From assembly GCA_031296345.1 (NCBI GenBank), contig JARLFW010000171.1, positions 1 to 6,225 of the forward strand: a DNA stretch of 6,225 nt, in the 5' to 3' direction. The notes under the pieces were generated by a model, which was given only the letters and a program-made list of their open reading frames with translations, did not search any database and had not been told where the DNA came from. Below, in pieces: positions 1-5,135 of this stretch; positions within the stretch are counted from its first letter, which is position 1; the number at the start of each line of letters is the position of its first letter. Source of the DNA: Nitrosotalea sp. (GTDB lineage: Archaea > Thermoproteota > Nitrososphaeria > Nitrososphaerales > Nitrosopumilaceae). A program made the translations under genes and the position numbers.

Positions 1-1
1 C

Positions 2-235
2 AATATGTTGGTCAACTAAGAAGAACAATGTCAGGCATTTATGTATGCACTCATTGGATTGATGTGTCGTGAAAAACTTAGGGCTAAGCTTGGATAGAAC
101 CAGTATGTGTTGGCAGTATATGACAATCTCTGCAGACTTACAATGCCTATTGGAAACAAGTACATGCTTTTGTTAACTTGGGGACCTGATACTTCACTAG
201 ACATATTAAAAAATATTCGAGATGCATTAAAGTAA
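2..235 (+). pseudogene. 3' part of a decayed small alpha/beta (roadblock-like) protein gene, with two in-frame stops
   Basis: Frame 2 reads as good protein almost throughout but carries TAA at 17-19 and TAG at 95-97 before its terminal TAA at 233-235. Pieces in order include EEQCQAFMYALIGLMCREKL, then NQYVLAVYDNLCRLTMPIGN, then KYMLLLTWGPDTSLDIL. The alternation YVLAVYDN, LCRLTMPIGN, YMLLLTW and a final amphipathic helix resembles the C-terminal half of roadblock/LC7-like small proteins that I recall as numerous in Nitrosopumilus relatives (possibly the DUF6659 type; from memory, unchecked). Each stop is one substitution from a sense codon (TAA from AAA, TAG from CAG), and no frameshift is needed, which suggests recent loss by point mutation. 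The 5' part lies outside the window. The opposite-strand frame at 31-246 is a shadow. A sequencing error is less likely because two stops would be needed. Confidence 0.55.
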
Positions 236-236
236 G

Positions 237-250
237 TTTTTTTCAATTTT
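237..250 (+). terminator. T-rich tract after the decayed gene
   Basis: Seven consecutive T (237-243), then CAATTTT, directly follow the terminal TAA of the broken plus-strand gene. Archaeal transcription commonly ends in oligo-T tracts without a hairpin, so this is a plausible leftover or still working terminator. Confidence 0.35.
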
Positions 251-366
251 GTTCATACAAGAATGATATTTTGAAGTAACATTATAGAAAAAGAAAGATA
301 GAATATAACAAGGATTTAGGATATTTCTGAATTGGAAAGAGAAACTAGTTTTTAGATTTTGAGAAT

Positions 367-492
367 CTAGTTACCTTTTCTTTTTCTAGTCTTTGCACCC
401 TTTTTTCCTGCTGCTACATAAGATGCGTGTGTTCTATTCTTTGCAGCTTTCTTTCCTGCTGCTACATAAGATGCGTGTGTTCGTTTTGCCAT
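367..492 (-). CDS. 41-residue basic protein made of two tandem 16-residue repeats
   Basis: ATG at 492-490 opens a 41-codon frame ending in TAG at 369-367. After MAK the protein consists of RTHASYVAAGKKAAKN (residues 4-19) and RTHASYVAAGKKGAKT (20-35), which match at 14 of 16 positions, followed by a basic tail RKRKGN. Nearly a third of the residues are Lys or Arg and the only acidic group is the C-terminus, so binding to nucleic acid (chromatin, RNA or ribosome) is the natural guess. No function is known to me. Because the amino-acid repeat is in phase, a TATA-like octamer sits 27 nt upstream and the composition is protein-like, I treat it as a real gene despite its size. The in-frame TTG at 504 is an alternative start but adds nothing recognisable. 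It appears monocistronic. A 6-bp inverted repeat (353-358 with 364-369) overlaps its stop codon. Confidence 0.7.
   Translation of the reverse strand: MAKRTHASYVAAGKKAAKNRTHASYVAAGKKGAKTRKRKGN
388..483 (-). repeat. Two tandem 48-bp repeats inside the 41-residue gene
   Basis: Copies at 436-483 and 388-435 match at 43 of 48 bases, including a 31-base identical core. The unit is exactly 16 codons, so the duplication preserves the frame. Of the five differences, two are synonymous third-codon changes, one is a synonymous Arg change (CGA/AGA) and two alter a residue (Ala/Gly and Asn/Thr). Confidence 0.9.
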
Positions 493-661
493 ACTGGTAT
501 ACAATGTATCAAGTCATTATAGAGATATAGTCGTCAATTGTTGCCTTTTTGCTGGAATTTTTTAATGATAAATCTATAGGACAACATGGAAGCATGTCAA
601 GGAAGTTACCATAGGATTGCAGTATCCAACCTTTGCAGATTTTTCCGCATTGGCAAGAGAA
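493..661. other. Spacer with no convincing gene
   Basis: Apart from the TATA-like box at 516-523, this stretch shows no RNA gene, repeat or conserved-looking frame. A 48-codon plus-strand frame (586-732) reads antisense to the Lys-rich ORF and gives a Cys/Phe-rich product, so it was not accepted. If the 22-residue ORF at 662-730 is also not real, the gene-free stretch runs from 493 to 823. Confidence 0.5.
516..523 (-). promoter_or_regulatory. TATA-like box of the 41-residue protein gene
   Basis: On the minus strand the octamer TCTATAAT is centred about 27 nt upstream of the ATG at 492, the spacing expected if transcription starts at or next to the start codon (leaderless mRNA). Confidence 0.45.
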
Positions 662-730
662 CTACTTTTTTGATTTGGCGTTATCTTGCTCTTTTTTTCT
701 TTTCTTTGCTTTGTTTGATGTTTTACTCAT
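662..730 (-). CDS. Possible 22-residue Lys-rich micro-protein
   Basis: ATG at 730-728 opens 22 codons ending in TAG at 664-662. The product starts MSKTSNKAKKRKK and ends NAKSKK, with about half of its residues Lys or Arg. In favour: it begins MSK, it resembles in composition the basic small protein nearby on the same strand, and a TATA-like TCTTAAGT (753-760) lies at the leaderless distance. Against: an A-rich strand yields Lys codons by chance and the length is very short. I would not defend it without transcript or conservation data. Confidence 0.28.
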   Translation of the reverse strand: MSKTSNKAKKRKKEQDNAKSKK

Positions 731-793
731 GATAATTTCTTGTAATATACGAACTTAAGATGTCTAGTAAAAAAAGATAGATAAACCGAATGT

Positions 794-802
794 GTTATAG
801 TA
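794..802 (+). promoter_or_regulatory. TATA-like box of the small membrane protein gene
   Basis: GTTATAGTA is centred 26 nt before the GTG at 824. With no ATG in the open frame upstream and no Shine-Dalgarno motif before 824, this supports a leaderless transcript starting at the GTG. Confidence 0.5.
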
Positions 803-823
803 TGGAATAATTCTACCAAGTGT

Positions 824-1099
824 GTGAAGGCAGACAGTAATCTAGTGCCATGGAACAAGAAGCATTTTGCTATTGTCACACTTGTCACAGTCGCATCTGT
901 TGTTAGCATATTTATTGCAAATAATGTCATATTCAAGACTCATTCTTCTGCCATATTTTGGATTATTCCATTTCTGATATGGATGGTCTTTAACTCAAAA
1001 AAAGGCAAGTTTGGGAAAAAATACTATGGTCCTCTACCATGGTCAGTTGCAGTAGTTGGTAGTGCATTAATCATAATACTTGTCAGTAGTATGAAATGA
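824..1099 (+). CDS. Small three-helix membrane protein of unknown function
   Basis: A 91-residue protein with a GTG start. Three hydrophobic segments are visible: residues about 15-35 (starting FAIVTLVTVASVV), 42-57 (SAIFWIIPFLIWMVF) and 72-88 (PWSVAVVGSALIIILV). The loop between the second and third is strongly basic (SKKGKFGKK, about 58-66), which by the positive-inside rule places it in the cytoplasm and the N-terminus outside. No catalytic motif is visible and I do not recognise the family. The open frame extends upstream to a TAA at 782-784 but contains no ATG, and the promoter spacing supports the GTG at 824. The gene converges on the minus-strand gene ending at 1129, leaving only 29 bp between them. 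Confidence 0.75.
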   Translation: MKADSNLVPWNKKHFAIVTLVTVASVVSIFIANNVIFKTHSSAIFWIIPFLIWMVFNSKKGKFGKKYYGPLPWSVAVVGSALIIILVSSMK

Positions 1100-1128
1100 C
1101 AGTTCTCTAATGTTTTCAAATATTAATT

Positions 1129-1434
1129 TTAATTTGATTGCATTTTAGTTACTACTTTGTTAAAGTCATTTATTGGAACAATCTTGACTGTACTTATTGC
1201 AGATATTCCTACGTTTATGCACAACTGTTCTATATCATGTGCGTTCTTTGCATCTACGATTATTACCCATTGATGCTCAAGGACAGAGACGTAAAAGCCC
1301 ACTATCTTTAGTATGTTTAATTTTCTCTGATTTGCTTTTATTTTTCTTTGAATTTCTAAAAATATCTTCTTGCTGCTCTTATTGTGTAAAGGGCATAACT
1401 CTGGACTATGTACTGCTAAAACTCCAAAAAGCAC
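1129..1434 (-). CDS. Small alpha/beta (ferredoxin-like, DUF3303-like) conserved protein
   Basis: A 101-residue protein starting with GTG at 1434-1432. The layout suggests a beta-alpha-beta-beta-alpha-beta fold: strand LFGVLAVHS, the turn PELCPLHN (Cys14), a basic helix (about 21-40), strand ILKIVGFYVSVLEHQ, strand WVIIVDAK, a helix (about 64-75) and a final strand STVKIVPIN. This pattern, with a His near the N-terminus and a WVIIVDA-type strand followed by a helix, resembles small dimeric alpha/beta-barrel proteins such as the DUF3303 group. That is my recollection and was not searched. No enzymatic role can be assigned. Upstream the frame stays open to TAA at 1470 with no ATG, and a TATA-like box sits at leaderless distance. 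The long plus-strand frame over it (1197-1451) is a shadow. Confidence 0.8.
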   Translation of the reverse strand: MLFGVLAVHSPELCPLHNKSSKKIFLEIQRKIKANQRKLNILKIVGFYVSVLEHQWVIIVDAKNAHDIEQLCINVGISAISTVKIVPINDFNKVVTKMQSN

Positions 1435-1457
1435 TAGTGTTTTTTTTATAGTTATTT

Positions 1458-1465
1458 CTAATAAA
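1458..1465 (-). promoter_or_regulatory. TATA-like box of the small alpha/beta protein gene
   Basis: Minus-strand TTTATTAG is centred 27 nt upstream of the GTG at 1434. The same octamer occurs at the same distance before the proposed start of the secreted protein (5866-5873), which strengthens both calls. Confidence 0.5.
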
Positions 1466-1582
1466 TCTTAAGGATTATTCAACTCGGACTCTAAGGAAAT
1501 TGCTGAGGGTTTTTTATTTTCAAAAATTGAGGTATAGTTAAACAATCTCTTGCAGACTCGGGAGACTGGTTAACTTCTACCT

Positions 1583-1612
1583 GTCATGGCACATATTACG
1601 AATGTTCATGAC
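1583..1612. repeat. Interrupted inverted repeat GTCATG-N18-CATGAC
   Basis: GTCATG at 1583-1588 and CATGAC at 1607-1612 are perfect inverted copies separated by 18 bases. The half-site spacing (24 bp centre to centre) would suit a dimeric regulator, but no adjacent start codon uses it and six-base arms can arise by chance. Confidence 0.25.
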
Positions 1613-1675
1613 CTATAATAAATAACTTGTATTTCTTTATTGGTATGTGTGTTCTAAACAAGCTTGGTGTATAGC

Positions 1676-1683
1676 AAAAAAAA
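1676..1683 (-). terminator. Oligo-T terminator of the coiled-coil/SPFH/zinc-ribbon operon
   Basis: Eight consecutive T on the minus strand, 28 nt after the stop codon of the zinc-ribbon gene. This is the type of signal archaeal RNA polymerase uses, and it marks the likely 3' end of the central operon. Confidence 0.5.
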
Positions 1684-1710
1684 GATTTTTAGAAAACTAG
1701 ACTAATTAAA

Positions 1711-2697
1711 TTATAGTCCTATACTGTTAATTGCACTTCCAGAATTTGCGTCAATTATGAGAATTATCTTCTTGCCCTTGTGATCATACTGTGCAAACCA
1801 TATTGGAACGTGTAATAGCTCGCCGCTTGCTACATCTTCTTGGGTGTCCATTTGTCTAATCATATGGTATTTTGCATGCACTCTCTGAGATTGTATTTGG
1901 TCAACAATGTTTTTTGCCTGGTTTTTTGCAGTATCCTCGTTAATATCACCGTTCAATATTTTGATTGATTTTGGAACCTTTTTTGAATCAAAATCAGTTT
2001 TGTTATCAAAAGAAAATTCGTAATCATGAGGCTGGTAAGCGGTCAGGGATTTTACTGCTATAACAGGACAGTTGTAACTTTCGTCATATGTGTATGCTTT
2101 TGTTGCAGTATTATTCATCATTCCACCTCCTCCCATCATCGTACCAAATAGCATACCGTTCATCATACCACCTCCTCCAAATCCTCCTCTTCTAGAGCCA
2201 CCTCCAAGTGCACCTCCCATCATACCTGCCATGGCTGCAGTTGCAGCAATACTTCCAATCTCTACTGCGATATCTGTTGCAATTAGATTTGTTTTTTCCG
2301 TTACCGGAATAATCCAGTAAGGTACCATCAGAAAATCAATCTCTTCCAATGTAGAGCTTTCCTGAAGATGTCTATGTAATAGACCCTTATCCATCATCTG
2401 GCGTAATCTTGCAGTTATCTGATCGTTATCTGATATTGTTATTGGCAACATGGAATGTTTTGCAATATTTTGCCATCCCTTATTTTCTAGACTAATACTA
2501 CTTCCACAATACTCACATGTTATTACCATCTCTCCAAATTTTGGGGTTATGGGGGCACCACAACTTGGACATTTTACTTCCTTTGTTTCTTCCCCTACGT
2601 CTTGTTTGGCTGTTACAACTGGGATTTGTTTTGCACCGCATTTTACACAAAAGACTGCATCATCTGGAAGTTGAAGACCACATTTTACACAAAACAT
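1711..2697 (-). CDS. Double zinc-ribbon protein with Gly/Met-rich centre, partner of the SPFH protein
   Basis: A 328-residue protein. Zinc ribbon 1 uses C3/C6 and C17/C20 (FCVKCG in each half). Zinc ribbon 2 uses C43/C46 and C61/C64 (CPSCGAPITP, CEYCGS). Residues about 155-196 are a low-complexity Gly/Met segment with ten Met in pairs (MAGMMGG, GGGGMMNGM, FGTMMGG). It is flanked by two similar strand motifs, LMVPYWIIPV (123-132) and LLHVPIWFAQY (294-304), the second followed by HKGKKIILIIDANSG as in zinc-ribbon proteins with a VPxW beta module. No signal peptide is seen. Its ATG lies 3 nt after the SPFH stop codon (TAA GAT ATG), so the two are almost certainly co-transcribed and translationally coupled. 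The order and domain content recall B. subtilis YdjG next to the SPFH protein YdjI, where YdjG/YdjH help place YdjI at the membrane. Homology to YdjG is inference. The Gly/Met segment might insert into or lie on the membrane. Confidence 0.85.
   Translation of the reverse strand: MFCVKCGLQLPDDAVFCVKCGAKQIPVVTAKQDVGEETKEVKCPSCGAPITPKFGEMVITCEYCGSSISLENKGWQNIAKHSMLPITISDNDQITARLRQMMDKGLLHRHLQESSTLEEIDFLMVPYWIIPVTEKTNLIATDIAVEIGSIAATAAMAGMMGGALGGGSRRGGFGGGGMMNGMLFGTMMGGGGMMNNTATKAYTYDESYNCPVIAVKSLTAYQPHDYEFSFDNKTDFDSKKVPKSIKILNGDINEDTAKNQAKNIVDQIQSQRVHAKYHMIRQMDTQEDVASGELLHVPIWFAQYDHKGKKIILIIDANSGSAINSIGL
2110..2232 (-). other. Gly/Met-rich low-complexity segment of the zinc-ribbon protein
   Basis: This encodes residues 156-196. 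The segment has ten methionines, many in pairs, set in Gly runs, with a single basic patch SRRGG. It interrupts the beta-rich part between the two VPxW motifs and explains the long Pro-rich shadow frame on the opposite strand. Confidence 0.8.
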
Positions 2698-2700
2698 ATC

Positions 2701-3780
2701 TTATACACTTGATTTTACGGCATTTCCACAATGTGGACAGAATTTGGAATCAACTGCTATTACATTATTACATTTTGAACATGTCATACCCTGAGGCTTT
2801 TGTACAGTCTGTTGTTGGTCTGCACCACAGCTTGGGCAGAAATTACTAGATACCGGCATCATCATACTACATTTTGGACATTGTTTCATTGGGGACTGGT
2901 ACATTCCCTGTCCCATTTGTCCTGCCATTGCATATCCAATTCCAGAACCTGCCCCAAAACCAACTCCGAGTCCAGCCATCGAACCCGCTCCGCCTGATGG
3001 GTTTTTTGCAGCTTCTGTCATTGCCTGACCTGCTTGATATTGCATATAGTTAACCCCAAGTACAGACATCTCTCCTTTTGTATTGATTGCCTTTTGTACT
3101 TCATCAGGAATGCTGATTGTTAATCCTGATATCTTGTTTATTTCAATTCCATATTGGCCAAAACTTGATTGTGTATTAGACAATACAACTTGCTCGATGT
3201 TTTGCAAATTAGATGCAATATCAGTTACTTTCATTCCATTTTCTTTCATCTTTCCAAGTGCATTAAACAACAAAAGTACCAGCTGTTCTTTGAGTCGTGA
3301 TTCAATTGCATCTGATGTCTGCATTGCAAATGTACCAACAAACTGATTTACAAAATTCTCTGGAGATGATATTTTCCACCTAAATTCACCAAATATTCGT
3401 AAATTTACGATACCAAATACCGGATCAACGAATTGGTAAGGCCCTTGTGAGCCAAACTTTCCATCAATATACCTATTTTGTAAATAATAAACTTCAGCAG
3501 CTTGCTGGACTCCTGTGAAAAATTTTAACAGTCCACCTACAATAGGGGCATTAAAATCTGTTAATGCATACCTGCTGGGCTTGTCAAAATAAGTGAGTAC
3601 TTTACCATCTCTAAAAAATACGGCAATCTCATCTTCTCTTACCACAATATTATCATTGAGTTTAATCAAACGTGGAACTTTCCACATTATGTTACCTTCC
3701 TTGTATTGAGATTCCCACTCGATAGTAGTTGAACCGATTACACTTCCTCCCAGGCTAGGTTCTTTTTTACGTCCAAACAT
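2701..3780 (-). CDS. SPFH/Band 7 (stomatin-like, COG4260/YdjI type) protein with two C-terminal zinc ribbons
   Basis: A 359-residue protein. Residues about 18-240 form the SPFH domain of the YdjI class: IEWESQYKEGNIMWKVPR, then LNDNIVVREDEIAVFFRDGK, the DKPSRYALTDFNAPI stretch, and later the VFGIVNLRIFGEFRWKI strands and a long helical part. A Gly/Ala-rich linker (about 262-293) leads to two zinc ribbons, C301/C304 with C315/C318 and C334/C337 with C348/C351. No N-terminal transmembrane helix is present, which fits this class; these proteins assemble on membranes as ring-like scaffolds rather than acting as proteases. A Shine-Dalgarno match TGAGGT (3789-3794) lies 8 nt before the ATG, as expected for an internal operon gene. 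It sits 32 bp after the coiled-coil gene and is coupled to the zinc-ribbon gene. A role in membrane integrity or stress is inferred from the family. Confidence 0.93.
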   Translation of the reverse strand: MFGRKKEPSLGGSVIGSTTIEWESQYKEGNIMWKVPRLIKLNDNIVVREDEIAVFFRDGKVLTYFDKPSRYALTDFNAPIVGGLLKFFTGVQQAAEVYYLQNRYIDGKFGSQGPYQFVDPVFGIVNLRIFGEFRWKISSPENFVNQFVGTFAMQTSDAIESRLKEQLVLLLFNALGKMKENGMKVTDIASNLQNIEQVVLSNTQSSFGQYGIEINKISGLTISIPDEVQKAINTKGEMSVLGVNYMQYQAGQAMTEAAKNPSGGAGSMAGLGVGFGAGSGIGYAMAGQMGQGMYQSPMKQCPKCSMMMPVSSNFCPSCGADQQQTVQKPQGMTCSKCNNVIAVDSKFCPHCGNAVKSSV

Positions 3781-3788
3781 TTACTGAT

Positions 3789-3794
3789 ACCTCA
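3789..3794 (-). promoter_or_regulatory. Shine-Dalgarno site of the SPFH gene
   Basis: Minus-strand TGAGGT, complementary to the usual archaeal 16S 3' end, stands 8 nt before ATG 3780. It contrasts with the leaderless genes in the window and supports translation of SPFH from a polycistronic mRNA. Confidence 0.6.
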
Positions 3795-3812
3795 TATCAT
3801 TGATCATTTTTA

Positions 3813-4493
3813 TCACTTTGTAACAAGGATGCTTTGTACTGAATCAAGTCTTTTTTTCCATGAATTGTCAAGTTCGTCCAACATTGATGAAATCTTGGAT
3901 GTAATCTCTTGTGTTGATTTACCTAAATTATAATCAGAGATAGAATTAGAGCATGCTGTAAAAATCTGCTCAGATGTATTGACTGAATTAAAATCATATT
4001 CGTAAAGCTTGTTGAGAACACCCTCGTCTATTCTTATGTTGGGAGAAATTCCTGCCGAGCCTTGTTGGGCATGCTGTATCACTCCAGATATTTGTTGAGT
4101 TTGAGATATAGTGCTACCCACCAGGGTAAGATTATTAGAATCATTTTTTGCAACCATGGCTTTTCTCAAATCTTCAAGTTTTGTTTTGGAATCATTTAGC
4201 TTGTCAGATATCTGCTTTCGTAGTAATTGATCTGCGGCTCTAATATCTTCAAGTGTACGATATTCATTAAGGCCAGGAATTTTTAATTGTAATTTTTTTA
4301 ACATCCCTCTATTGTCTTCTACTATTTTTCTGATATCCGGGGTGTTTTCAGGCATTGTATCTTTAATCCATATAATAAAACTTAAAGATTCCGAGAACTT
4401 TGTTAGTGAAACCTTCATTTTTGAATAGTTGATGAAATTTTCTAAAACAAATTTTTTCACTTGGGATAAAACTTGAATTCTTGATACAACCAT
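3813..4493 (-). CDS. Helical coiled-coil protein of unknown function, first gene of the SPFH operon
   Basis: A 226-residue protein starting with ATG at 4493 and ending in TGA at 3815-3813. Sequence composition suggests mostly helix: residues about 3-47 (VKKFVLENFINYSKMK), a long Lys/Leu-rich helix about 55-118 with heptad-like spacing (IRAADQLLRKQI, DKLNDSKTKLEDLRKAM), a less regular Gln/Ser-rich middle (about 125-150, SQTQQISGVIQHAQQG), and a C-terminal helical part about 173-222 (TSKISSMLDELDNSWKKRL). There is no signal peptide, clear membrane segment, metal motif or known catalytic signature. I do not recognise the family, and it lacks an obvious PspA/IM30 signature. It sits where a PspA-like coiled coil is found beside SPFH genes in bacteria, so it may be the scaffold or client partner. 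A TATA-like box at leaderless distance suggests the operon starts here rather than at the methyltransferase. Confidence 0.85.
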   Translation of the reverse strand: MVVSRIQVLSQVKKFVLENFINYSKMKVSLTKFSESLSFIIWIKDTMPENTPDIRKIVEDNRGMLKKLQLKIPGLNEYRTLEDIRAADQLLRKQISDKLNDSKTKLEDLRKAMVAKNDSNNLTLVGSTISQTQQISGVIQHAQQGSAGISPNIRIDEGVLNKLYEYDFNSVNTSEQIFTACSNSISDYNLGKSTQEITSKISSMLDELDNSWKKRLDSVQSILVTK

Positions 4494-4514
4494 TTGGTCT
4501 CTGTAAATACTGTT

Positions 4515-4523
4515 ATTTTTAGA
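4515..4523 (-). promoter_or_regulatory. TATA-like box of the coiled-coil/SPFH/zinc-ribbon operon
   Basis: Minus-strand TCTAAAAAT is centred about 26 nt upstream of ATG 4493, within the 33-bp gap after the methyltransferase stop codon. The spacing equals that of the other leaderless promoters in the window. Read-through from the upstream pair cannot be excluded. Confidence 0.45.
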
Positions 4524-4526
4524 TAA

Positions 4527-5120
4527 TTACTTTATTCTCATTACTGCAAACAAGGCTTTTGGATATCGGTCTAGTGTTCCTTGGTATACAGTATCAATTA
4601 TTGTATCTATAACAAAGTCTTTGCCAAAAATATTTTTTATATCTGGAATAGAAAACCTGTAAGGACCGTAGGTTAGTGTTTCTTCTTTTATGCTAAAGCA
4701 CTTTAAAAAGAATAATCCATCTTTGTCAAGTATTTCATGTATGGTTTTGGCGTATGAGTCCCATTTGTCATTAGACAAAACATGAAAACAGCCCCTGTCT
4801 AGAATGTAATCAAAACTGTTTTTCTCTAGTTTAGAATCCAGTATGTCGTCTACTAGAAAATTTATCCTTGCATCTAGTTTTTTTGCTTTTTGAATAGCGT
4901 TAACTGACAAATCTGTGCCAGTTACAGTAAAACCCAACTTTGCAAGCTGTATTGCTTGTGTTCCAGGACCAGTTCCTAGATCAAGAAATCTTCCCTTTGT
5001 AATCTTTCTCTGTTTTAATTCATGTTCCAGATCAGAGTCTAGTTTTTCATGGTACCACGGCATTGTGGATACGTCTTGCTTGTAGATGTCATTCCAGTTG
5101 GGGAATCTGTCTTGGTTCAA
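4527..5120 (-). CDS. Class I SAM-dependent methyltransferase
   Basis: A 197-residue protein with a Rossmann methyltransferase core. Motif I is FLDLGTGPGTQA (45-56), the acidic residue after strand 2 is D70 in VTGTD, motif III is INFLVDDIL (86-94), and FDYILDRGCFHVL (103-115) follows as the strand 4 region. The family-typical N-terminus NWNDIYKQ...MPWYHEKLDSDL (9-31) is intact, so the TTG at 5120 is the likely start. It is the only ordinary start codon between the preceding TAA and this conserved block. The overall layout matches small-molecule methyltransferases of the TehB/UbiE-like class, but the substrate cannot be read from sequence. It follows the secreted-protein gene by 15 bp and probably shares its transcript. 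No strong Shine-Dalgarno is present. Confidence 0.93.
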   Translation of the reverse strand: MNQDRFPNWNDIYKQDVSTMPWYHEKLDSDLEHELKQRKITKGRFLDLGTGPGTQAIQLAKLGFTVTGTDLSVNAIQKAKKLDARINFLVDDILDSKLEKNSFDYILDRGCFHVLSNDKWDSYAKTIHEILDKDGLFFLKCFSIKEETLTYGPYRFSIPDIKNIFGKDFVIDTIIDTVYQGTLDRYPKALFAVMRIK

Positions 5121-5135
5121 TGGTAAATTTCCAAT

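Larger units (their letters stand above)
1435..1710. other. Spacer between two minus-strand genes
   Basis: It contains the promoter of the gene ending at 1129, the T-tract terminator of the gene ending at 1711, a 30-nt dyad and a weak hairpin followed by a T-run on the plus strand. No open frame with a usable start looks protein-like. One start-less plus frame (about 1452-1538) was examined and left out. Confidence 0.5.

Noticed and set aside
95..97. TAG read as pyrrolysine
   Set aside because: A TAA also interrupts the same frame, and pyrrolysine use is not known in this archaeal group, so decay is the simpler explanation.
236..366. C/D box sRNA or tRNA in the left spacers
   Set aside because: No properly spaced RUGAUGA/CUGA boxes, tRNA arms or T-loop consensus were found on either strand.
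353..369. TAGATT-TTGAG-AATCTA hairpin as a terminator of the 41-residue gene
   Set aside because: The stem is only 6 AT-rich pairs, overlaps the stop codon and is not followed by a T-run on the minus strand.
560..730. Frameshifted extension of the 22-residue ORF through the poly-A run
   Set aside because: Joining the second frame gives a Cys-containing tail without family-like features. There is no evidence for frameshifting or for a longer ancestral protein.
586..732. 48-codon plus-strand frame with a hydrophobic C-terminus
   Set aside because: It reads antisense to an A-rich tract, giving Phe/Leu/Cys by composition. It has no promoter at the right distance and no recognisable pattern.
1452..1538. 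Plus-strand frame with KDYSTRTLRKLL-like sequence
   Set aside because: It has no start codon after the preceding TAG and no continuation beyond the TAA. It is too short to call a gene remnant.
123..1558. Near-identical ACAATCTCTGCAGACT (123-138) and ACAATCTCTTGCAGACT (1542-1558)
   Set aside because: The flanks do not align. A single 16-17 base near match is expected fairly often in AT-biased DNA of this length.
2090..2320. Pro/Ile-rich plus-strand frame
   Set aside because: It is the complement of the Gly/Met-rich segment of the zinc-ribbon protein, so a compositional shadow.
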